From CAZDQL01 sp964507325 (GTDB taxonomy: Bacteria > Planctomycetota > UBA1135 > GCA-002686595): a DNA stretch of 24,362 nucleotides. Shown here in pieces: positions 18,846 to 24,362 of this stretch. A program made the position numbers and the translations under genes. Every line of letters starts with the position of its first letter. The stretch's first letter is position 1. The notes below the pieces were generated by a model. It was not told where the DNA came from and ran no database searches. It saw only the letters and a list, made by a program, of their open reading frames with translations. The stretch is taken from assembly GCA_964507325.1 (NCBI GenBank), contig CAZDQL010000097.1:1-24362 (forward strand). The letters run 5' to 3'.

Positions 18846-20527
18846 CCAAACACATCTTCATCACCGGCGGGGTGGTGTCGAGCCTCGGCAAGGGGCTCAC
18901 GTCGGCCGCCATCGGCATGATCCTCGAGCGACGTGGGCTGAAGGTGTCGATGCAGAAGCTCGATCCCTACATCAACGTCGATCCGGGGACGATGAGCCCC
19001 TTCCAGCACGGCGAGGTGTACGTCACCGACGACGGGTCGGAGACCGACCTCGACCTCGGCCACTACGAGCGCTTCACCCACGCGCAGCTGACTGCGGACA
19101 GCAACTACACCACCGGCAAGATCTACTCGACGGTGATCGCCAAGGAGCGGCGCGGGGACTACCTGGGTCGCACGGTGCAGGTCATCCCCCACATCACCGA
19201 CGCCATCAAGGAGGCGATCTACGCCGGCATCGGCGGGGAGGACGTGGACGTCCTGCTGAGCGAGATCGGCGGCACGGTGGGCGACATCGAGAGCCTGCCC
19301 TTCCTCGAGGCGGTGCGTCAGTTCGCGTTGGAGCACCCCCCCGAGGACGTGCTCTTCGTGCACCTGACCCTGCTGCCCTACCTGCGCGCCTCCGGGGAGA
19401 TGAAGACCAAGCCCACCCAGCAGTCGGTCGGCAAGCTGCGCGAGATCGGGATCCAGCCCCACATCCTCATCTGCCGCACCGAGAAACCGATGACCGAGGA
19501 GATGCAGCAGAAGATCAGCCTCTTCTGCAGCGTGCGCCGCGAGCGGGTCATCGAGGAGCGCGACGTGGACTTCTCCATCTACGAGTTGCCGGTCAATCTG
19601 GTGCACGCCAACCTCGACCGGCTGATCGCCGAGCACTTGCAGTTGCCGCTCGAGCCGGTGACCGACCTGCGCGACTGGATCGCCATGCTGAAGCGCATCG
19701 AGGAGGTGCACGAGACGGTCGAGGTGGCGGTGGTCGGCAAGTACATCGAGCTGCACGATGCCTACAAGTCGATCTACGAGGCCCTCAGCCACGCCGGCAT
19801 CGCCAACCGCTGCCGGGTCGGGATTCGCAAGGTGCGCGCCGAGGACGTCCTGGACGTGGGGCTCTCCGTGCTGGAGGGCGTACAGGGAGTGCTCGTCCCC
19901 GGCGGCTTCGGCGAACGCGGGCTGGAGGGCAAGATCCGCGCCATCCAGTGGGCGCGCGAGACGGGCGTGCCCTACTTCGGCATCTGCCTCGGGATGCAGT
20001 GCGCGGTGATCGAGTACGGCCGCAACGCGTTGAACCTCGAGGGGGCCCACACGCTGGAGCACTCCCCCCACTCCCCCAACCCGGTCATCAGCCTGATGGA
20101 CGACCAGGAGGGCGTGGAGAAGGGCGGCACGATGCGCCTCGGCGCCTACCCCTGCGAGCTGCGCGCGGACACCCTGGCGGGCGGGCTCTACGGCGAGCAG
20201 CTCATCTCGGAGCGCCACCGCCACCGCTACGAATTCAACAACGACTACCGCGAGCGCTACGAAGGGTCCGGCATGAGCCTCTCGGGGCTGAACCCCGAGC
20301 GGGACCTGGTGGAGATCGTCGAAATCCCCGCCCACCCCTTCTTCATCGGCGTCCAGTTCCACCCCGAGTTCAAGAGCGCCCCCCTGGCGCCCCATCCGAT
20401 CTTCCGCGGCTTCGTGGCCGCCGCCCTGGGACACGCCCGCGGCCACGCTCCGTTGCGGGGGGAGGGAGCGCACAACCCCGGTGAGGACCGGCCATCGCGG
20501 GGCATCAGGGAGTCCTCTGCACTGTGA
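18842..20527 (+). CDS. pyrG: CTP synthase
   Basis: 561 residues from ATG 18842. PyrG aminates UTP to CTP with ATP and glutamine, the last step of pyrimidine nucleotide synthesis. The N-terminal synthase domain starts with the P-loop-like GGVVSSLGKG (9-18) and contains QKLDPYINVDPGTMSP and the GDIESLPF block. The C-terminal glutamine amidotransferase domain shows the nucleophile Cys382 (GICLGMQ) and the His507/Glu509 pair (FHPEF). It is about 15 residues longer than the E. coli enzyme. The extra tail after FVAAALGHA is polar and its last codons overlap the DUF1844 gene. Overlaps of ATGA with kdsB and GTGA with the next gene indicate translational coupling, placing CTP supply with CTP use. Confidence 0.98.
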   Translation: MTKHIFITGGVVSSLGKGLTSAAIGMILERRGLKVSMQKLDPYINVDPGTMSPFQHGEVYVTDDGSETDLDLGHYERFTHAQLTADSNYTTGKIYSTVIAKERRGDYLGRTVQVIPHITDAIKEAIYAGIGGEDVDVLLSEIGGTVGDIESLPFLEAVRQFALEHPPEDVLFVHLTLLPYLRASGEMKTKPTQQSVGKLREIGIQPHILICRTEKPMTEEMQQKISLFCSVRRERVIEERDVDFSIYELPVNLVHANLDRLIAEHLQLPLEPVTDLRDWIAMLKRIEEVHETVEVAVVGKYIELHDAYKSIYEALSHAGIANRCRVGIRKVRAEDVLDVGLSVLEGVQGVLVPGGFGERGLEGKIRAIQWARETGVPYFGICLGMQCAVIEYGRNALNLEGAHTLEHSPHSPNPVISLMDDQEGVEKGGTMRLGAYPCELRADTLAGGLYGEQLISERHRHRYEFNNDYRERYEGSGMSLSGLNPERDLVEIVEIPAHPFFIGVQFHPEFKSAPLAPHPIFRGFVAAALGHARGHAPLRGEGAHNPGEDRPSRGIRESSAL

Positions 20528-20817
20528 GCGACGACCCGCGCACCGCCGCCGACATGCCTCTGCCCGGGGGGGACTTCCGCATGTTCGTCACGCGCCTCTC
20601 CTTCCAGGCGATGCTGTCCCTGGGCCTCTTGGAGAATCCGCTGACCGAGAGCCGCCAGGTCAACCTCCCCCAGGCGCGGCTGATACTGGACGACCTGCGC
20701 ATGCTCTTGGAGAAGACCCGCGGCAACCTGGACGGGGACGAACGGGCGCACCTCGAGAAGGTGGTCGCCGACCTGGGGGCGATGTACGAGAAGGTGTCCG
20801 GGGGCGAGGAGAGCTGA
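20524..20817 (+). CDS. DUF1844 family protein
   Basis: 97 residues from GTG 20524, which overlaps the pyrG stop by four bases (GTGA). The sequence FRMFVTRLSFQAMLSLGLLENP followed by QARLILDDLRMLLEKTRGNL and a Glu/Lys-rich last helix matches the pattern of the DUF1844 family, small proteins of unknown function found in Planctomycetes, Acidobacteria and Deltaproteobacteria-type genomes. It is predicted all-helical and soluble, with no signal peptide; the conserved middle helix is amphipathic with many Leu, suggesting a dimer or a docking helix. The gene closes the lipoprotein-kdsB-pyrG operon and is convergent with gcdH, 13 bases away. Its tight coupling to pyrG makes a role near CTP or envelope synthesis possible, but this is not shown. 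Confidence 0.85.
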   Translation: MSDDPRTAADMPLPGGDFRMFVTRLSFQAMLSLGLLENPLTESRQVNLPQARLILDDLRMLLEKTRGNLDGDERAHLEKVVADLGAMYEKVSGGEES

Positions 20818-20825
20818 GCGCCTCC
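20800..20825 (+). terminator. Possible hairpin at the operon end
   Basis: GGGGGCG and CGCCTCC can pair over 7 positions (one G-U) around a 12-base loop spanning the DUF1844 stop codon, in the 13-base gap before the convergent gcdH. There is no T-tract and support is weak. Confidence 0.25.
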
Positions 20826-20830
20826 CACCC

Positions 20831-21997
20831 TCAGCGGTAGGCCGGGATTCCGGTCAAGGCGTGCCCGAGCGCCAGGGCGTGGATGTCGTGGGTCCCCTCG
20901 TAGGTGTAGACCGACTCCAGGTTCAGCATGTGCCGGCCGCTCTGGTACTCCAGGCTGATGCCATTGGCGCCCAGCATGTCGCGACAGGTGCGCGCGGTCT
21001 CCAGGGCCATGTGCACGTTGTTGCGCTTGGCCATCGAGATCTGCTCCGGCGTCGAGCGCCCCTGGTCGCGCAGCCGTCCCAAGCGCAGGTTCAGGAGCTG
21101 GGCCAAGGTGATCCGGGTCGCCATGTCGGCCAGCTTGCGCTGCGGGAGTTGGAAGGAGGCCATCGGCCGCTCGAAGATGATGCGCTCCTGGGAGTAGCCA
21201 CGCACCTCGTCGAAGCACGCCAGGGCGGCGCCGATCACGCCCCAGGAGATCCCGTAGCGAGCCGAGGAGAGGCAGGTCAGGGGCGCGCGCAGTCCCTCGG
21301 CCCCGGGCAGCCGGAGGGAGTCCGGCACGCGCACCTGGTCCAGCACCAGCTCGGAGGTCACCGAGGCGCGCAGGCTCCACTTGTGTTTGAGCTCGGGCGC
21401 GCTGAACCCCGGGCTGTCGGTGGGCACGATGAAGCCCAGGATCCCCTCCTCCGCCCTGGCCCAGACGATGGCCACGCGCGCGATCGAGCCGTTGGTGATC
21501 CACATCTTGCGGCCGTTGAGGATCCAGTCCTCCCCGTCCCGCCGGGCGGTGGTCAGCATGCCCCCCGGATCGGAGCCGAAGTCCGGTTCCGTCAGCCCGA
21601 AGCAGCCGATCGCCTCCCCGCTGGCGAGCTGGGGCAACCACTCCCGCTTCTGCTCCTCGGATCCGAACTCGAGGATCGGGTACATGGCCAGGGAGCCCTG
21701 CACCGACACGAAGGAGCGCAGTCCGGAGTCCCCCCGCTCGAGCTCTTGACAGATCAGCCCGTAGGAGACGTGGTTGAGCCCGGCACCGCCGTACTCCTCG
21801 GGGGTGGTCGGACCAAAGACCCCCAGCTCGGCGAGCTCGCCGATCAGGTCCGCGGGGAAGATCCCCGCCTCGAAGTGCTCCATGGCGAAGGGCATGAAGC
21901 GCTCGTCAACCCATGCGCGGACGGCGTCGCGCACCATCCGCTCCTCTTCGCTGAACTGGTCCTCGAGCTCGTAGAAGTCGAGTTGCTGGTAGGCCAT
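20831..21997 (-). CDS. gcdH: Glutaryl-CoA dehydrogenase
   Basis: 388 residues from ATG 21997; an ATG at 22039 would add 14 residues, and neither has a clear ribosome site. This FAD enzyme of the acyl-CoA dehydrogenase family oxidises and decarboxylates glutaryl-CoA to crotonyl-CoA in lysine and tryptophan breakdown. The subfamily call rests on the C-terminal YEGTHDIHALALGHALTGIPA, which is nearly identical to the GCDH signature and contains the catalytic base Glu367. It also rests on LRSFVSVQGSLAMYPI, which keeps the Arg that binds the substrate carboxylate, and on the FAD-site CFGLTEPDFGSDPGGM. The next gene upstream, metG, is divergent, with a 170-base shared promoter region. No other lysine-degradation genes are in view. 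Confidence 0.92.
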   Translation of the reverse strand: MAYQQLDFYELEDQFSEEERMVRDAVRAWVDERFMPFAMEHFEAGIFPADLIGELAELGVFGPTTPEEYGGAGLNHVSYGLICQELERGDSGLRSFVSVQGSLAMYPILEFGSEEQKREWLPQLASGEAIGCFGLTEPDFGSDPGGMLTTARRDGEDWILNGRKMWITNGSIARVAIVWARAEEGILGFIVPTDSPGFSAPELKHKWSLRASVTSELVLDQVRVPDSLRLPGAEGLRAPLTCLSSARYGISWGVIGAALACFDEVRGYSQERIIFERPMASFQLPQRKLADMATRITLAQLLNLRLGRLRDQGRSTPEQISMAKRNNVHMALETARTCRDMLGANGISLEYQSGRHMLNLESVYTYEGTHDIHALALGHALTGIPAYR

Positions 21998-22167
21998 GGT
22001 GGGTCGGGGAAGGAGCCCTGGGAATTTGGGGCGAAGCATTCTAGCGGCGGCGATCCGGCGCGCACGGTTTGACGCTCGATTCCCTCCCGACGCGCTGTCC
22101 CGTGTGGCGCGCGCACCCGGCGGCAGGCAGAATCAGCTGCGAGCCGCACCACCGCGAGGACCCTCCC

Positions 22168-23844
22168 GTGACCCGCTACACCGTCACCAGCGCCCTGCCC
22201 TATGCCAACGGGCCCATCCACTTCGGCCACGTCGCGGGGGCCTACCTGCCGGCGGATGTCTACGTCAGGACCCTGCGCATGCAGGGGGAAGAAGTGATCT
22301 ACGTCTGCGGGACCGACGAGCACGGCGTGGCGATCACCATCGCGGCGGAGAAGGCGGGTCAGCCCTACGACGAGTACGTGGCCCGCTGGCGCGAGGAGAT
22401 CCTCTCCACCTTCGACGCCCTGGGGATCGAGTTCGACGTCTGGACGGGAACCAGCGTCTGCCCCTTCCACGTGGAGACCACCCAGGAGTTCTTCCGGCAG
22501 CTCGACGAGCGGGGCTACCTGCAGCGGCGCGTCAGCGAGCAGCTCTACTGCTCCACGGACGAGATGTTCCTCGCGGACCGCTACGTGCGCGGGACCTGCT
22601 ACGAGTGCGGACAGCCGGACGCCCGCGGGGACGAGTGCCCCGCCTGCGGCACCTGGACCGATCCGCTGCGCCTCAGCGACCCCACCTGCCGGGTGTGCGG
22701 CGGCGTTCCGGAGCGGCGCAGCACCACCCACTGGTACCTCGACCTGCCGCGCCTCAGGGACGACGGCGTGGGCGACTGGATCCGTGCGCACACCTGGAAG
22801 TCCAACGTCTCGACCTTCATCGGGAACCTCCTGGAGGACGTCCCCCAGCGAGCGATCACCCGCGACATGACCTGGGGCGTGCCGATCCCCGAGGACCTGG
22901 CGGAAGGTGAGCAGGGCAAGGTGCTCTACGTCTGGTTCGACGCGCCGATCGGCTACGTCTCCTTCACCAAGGAGCTCTTGGCGAGCCGCGGCGCCGATCC
23001 CGACGAGTGGCAGCGCTGGTGGAAGGGGGAGGACGTGCGCCTGGTGCACTTCATCGGCAAGGACAACATCCCCTTCCACTGCCTGGTCTTCCCCTCGATG
23101 CTCTTCGGCACGGGGCAGGGGTACACGCTGCCCTGGCAGGTGCCGGCCAACGAGTTCTACAACCTCGAGGGAGGCAAGTTCTCGACTTCGGAGGGGCGCA
23201 CGATCGACGTGGAGACCTTCTTCGAGACCTACGACAACGAGGCGGTCCGCTTCTACATCATCTCCAGCATGCCCGAGACGGCGGACTCGGAGTTCAGCGT
23301 CGAGCAATTGGTGCAGACCAACAACTCCTCCCTGGCGGGCAACATCGGCAACCTGGCCACGCGGGTGCTGAAGTTCATCGACAAGAACTACGACGGCTGC
23401 ATCCCCCCCTTGGCCGAGGAGCACCGCGCGGCGATGGACGCGGAGATCCTGGAGGGCTGTGGCGCCATCGGCGACCCGGCGGAGTGGGTACGTGACTTCC
23501 GCTTCCGCCGAGCGACCGAACAGCTCCTGGCCAACGCCACGGTGGGCAACGTCTTCATGCAGCGCCTGGAGCCGTGGGCGCTGCGCAAGACCGACCCCGA
23601 GCGAGCGGCGAGCGCGCTGAACACCCTCTGCGAGTGGCTCTCCTGGCTGGCGCGCTGGATGATGCCCTTCACGCCCGGCAAGGCCCAGGCCCTCTGGGAG
23701 ATGCTGGGGGTCGAGGGGCGAGTCGAGCGCCAGGCTTGGCCCGGGGTGCCGCGGGCGGAGAGCTGGCGGGGCCTGCGGGCGGGTCAGGCCCTGGGGACTC
23801 CGGCGGCGCTCTTCCCCCGCCTGGAGGCCCCGGCGCCGAAGTGA
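22168..23844 (+). CDS. metG: Methionyl-tRNA synthetase
   Basis: 558 residues from GTG 22168, chosen because GAGGA (22156-22160) sits 7 bases upstream and the protein then begins directly with TRYTVTSALPYANG; the open frame upstream has no family similarity. It charges tRNA-Met with methionine in the cytoplasm. Class I signatures: HFGH (18-21, the HIGH box) and KFSTS (337-341, the KMSKS loop). Three CxxC pairs (Cys144/147, 157/160, 174/177) form the zinc-knuckle region inserted in the Rossmann fold. The protein ends after the anticodon-binding helices (WMMPFTPGKAQALWEML) without the C-terminal EMAP-type tRNA-binding domain, i.e. the short form. It is divergent from gcdH and convergent with HU. 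Confidence 0.97.
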   Translation: MTRYTVTSALPYANGPIHFGHVAGAYLPADVYVRTLRMQGEEVIYVCGTDEHGVAITIAAEKAGQPYDEYVARWREEILSTFDALGIEFDVWTGTSVCPFHVETTQEFFRQLDERGYLQRRVSEQLYCSTDEMFLADRYVRGTCYECGQPDARGDECPACGTWTDPLRLSDPTCRVCGGVPERRSTTHWYLDLPRLRDDGVGDWIRAHTWKSNVSTFIGNLLEDVPQRAITRDMTWGVPIPEDLAEGEQGKVLYVWFDAPIGYVSFTKELLASRGADPDEWQRWWKGEDVRLVHFIGKDNIPFHCLVFPSMLFGTGQGYTLPWQVPANEFYNLEGGKFSTSEGRTIDVETFFETYDNEAVRFYIISSMPETADSEFSVEQLVQTNNSSLAGNIGNLATRVLKFIDKNYDGCIPPLAEEHRAAMDAEILEGCGAIGDPAEWVRDFRFRRATEQLLANATVGNVFMQRLEPWALRKTDPERAASALNTLCEWLSWLARWMMPFTPGKAQALWEMLGVEGRVERQAWPGVPRAESWRGLRAGQALGTPAALFPRLEAPAPK

Positions 23845-23889
23845 GCCCACGAAGTAAGGGCCGACCCCTCGGGGCCGGCCCTTGTGGGC
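23845..23889 (+). terminator. Long compound hairpin between metG and HU genes
   Basis: Starting right after the metG stop, GCCCAC (23845-23850) pairs with GTGGGC (23884-23889), and inside it AAGGGCCG-A-CCCC pairs with GGGGCCGGCCCTT (23856-23883) with one mismatch. It is close to symmetrical, so it can form in transcripts from both convergent genes. No T-tract follows. The remaining 46 bases hold two smaller stem-loops (CCGCGG at 23900 and 23914; GTTCC/GGAAC at 23922-23936). Confidence 0.65.
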
Positions 23890-23935
23890 GTGGTCCGATC
23901 CGCGGAATCCGGTCCGCGGGGGTTCCAGAGAGGAA

Positions 23936-24205
23936 CTAGACGGATTGCTTCAGGCCCTTGCCGACCCGGAACCCCACCCGCCGTCCGGCCTCGATCGTGA
24001 TCGGGGCCCCGGTGTGGGGGTTGCGGCCGACGCGGGCCTTGCGTTCCTTGACCTCGAAGGTCCCGAAGCTCGTGAGGGTGACCGTCCGGTCCTTCTGGAG
24101 CCCCTCCTTGATACCGTTCAGCACGGTTTCCACCAGGCGACTGGCTTGGAGCTTCGAGGTTTGAAGCTCGCGTGCGACGTAGAGGACGAGGTGGCTCTTG
24201 TTCAC
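23936..24205 (-). CDS. HU/IHF family DNA-binding protein
   Basis: 89 residues from GTG 24205; an in-frame TAG seven codons upstream and the absence of any other start fix the N-terminus. HU proteins are histone-like dimers that bend and compact DNA. Visible are the N-terminal helical part (NKSHLVLYVARELQTSK), the GTFEVKERKAR strand and the DNA-binding arm GRNPHTGAPITIEA, with a normal C-terminus (GRRVGFRVGKGLK). The length is typical of a plain HU without a tail. It follows a lysine-rich gene on the same strand by 18 bases, so the two are probably one transcript. No clear ribosome site precedes the GTG, which fits translational coupling to the upstream gene. Confidence 0.96.
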   Translation of the reverse strand: MNKSHLVLYVARELQTSKLQASRLVETVLNGIKEGLQKDRTVTLTSFGTFEVKERKARVGRNPHTGAPITIEAGRRVGFRVGKGLKQSV

Positions 24206-24223
24206 GGCAGCCCCGGGGCTCTG

Positions 24224-24362
24224 CTAGCGGCGGCGGGTCGCCTTCTTCTTGGTGGCCTTCTTGCGGGTGGCCTTCTTCTTGGCCTTCTTCTTGGCCTTCT
24301 TCTTGACCGCCTTCCTCTTGGCCTTCTTCTTGGTGGCCTTTTTGCGGGTGACCTTCTTCTTG
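24224..24362 (-). CDS. Lysine-rich tail protein, 5' partial
   Basis: Only the last 45 codons and the TAG (24224-24226) are in the window; the start lies beyond it. The frame encodes repeated KKKA, KKAT and TRKK units ending in TRRR, with no acidic residue at all. AKKKA-type tails occur on histone H1-like proteins (Hc1/H1), on tailed HU proteins and on some topoisomerase I or translation proteins of high-GC bacteria; which of these this is cannot be told. Binding to DNA or RNA by charge is the likely role of the tail. It precedes the HU gene by 18 bases in the same direction, which makes a nucleoid protein the most natural reading. Confidence 0.7.
   Translation of the reverse strand, partial: KKKVTRKKATKKKAKRKAVKKKAKKKAKKKATRKKATKKKATRRR

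Noticed and set aside
24231..24362. CTTCTT-type repeats read as a microsatellite or CRISPR-like array
   Set aside because: They are the reverse complement of lysine codons in a continuous reading frame ending in TAG; there are no spacers.

Overview
The window is very GC-rich, tightly packed bacterial chromosome carrying about fifteen genes and one tRNA. It comes from a Gram-negative with LPS, because kdsB (CMP-Kdo synthetase) is present. Exported arylsulfatase, CHAT/TPR and HEAT-repeat proteins, a DUF1844 protein and a lysine-rich tail protein together point to the Planctomycetota (inference; Myxococcota or another large-genome Gram-negative phylum is not excluded). No phage, IS, integrase or CRISPR signal was found. 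The window looks like a stretch of ordinary chromosome whose less ordinary half is bases 1-11300.

Layout. 1-739: 3' part of a glycine-rich surface-type protein, running into a 36-G homopolymer at the window edge. 971-4173: a lipoprotein of unknown function closely followed by a secreted KP-43-like subtilase that has its catalytic triad but apparently lacks the oxyanion-hole Asn. 4170-8832 (minus): a PPC-TPR-CHAT caspase-like protein and an arylsulfatase lipoprotein; the CHAT gene shares a 4-base CTAG double stop with the subtilase. 8860-8963 (minus): tRNA-Thr(CGT) with encoded CCA followed by a strong hairpin. 9049-11142 (minus): an exported HEAT-repeat protein with an embedded receiver-like domain that has lost its phosphoacceptor Asp. 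11324-14716: anmK (cell-wall recycling), a divergent sigma-54-type response regulator and a membrane-anchored double-LysM protein. 15003-17366: a GT-C-type membrane protein with a large soluble C-terminus and a Cys/His cluster. 17512-20817: the overlapping run lipoprotein - kdsB - pyrG - DUF1844. 20831-21997 (minus): glutaryl-CoA dehydrogenase. 22168-23844: metG. 23936-24362 (minus): a lysine-rich tail (partial gene) and HU.

How the genes fit together. kdsB and pyrG form a clear metabolic pair, since CTP made by PyrG is the co-substrate of KdsB. anmK and the LysM protein on either side of the regulator give that block a cell-wall theme. The subtilase, CHAT protein, sulfatase and HEAT protein all carry export signals and look like an envelope or extracellular set, but no common pathway can be proved from sequence. 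The best candidates for something undescribed are the triad-only subtilase with its partner lipoprotein and CHAT neighbour, and the exported HEAT/pseudo-receiver protein.
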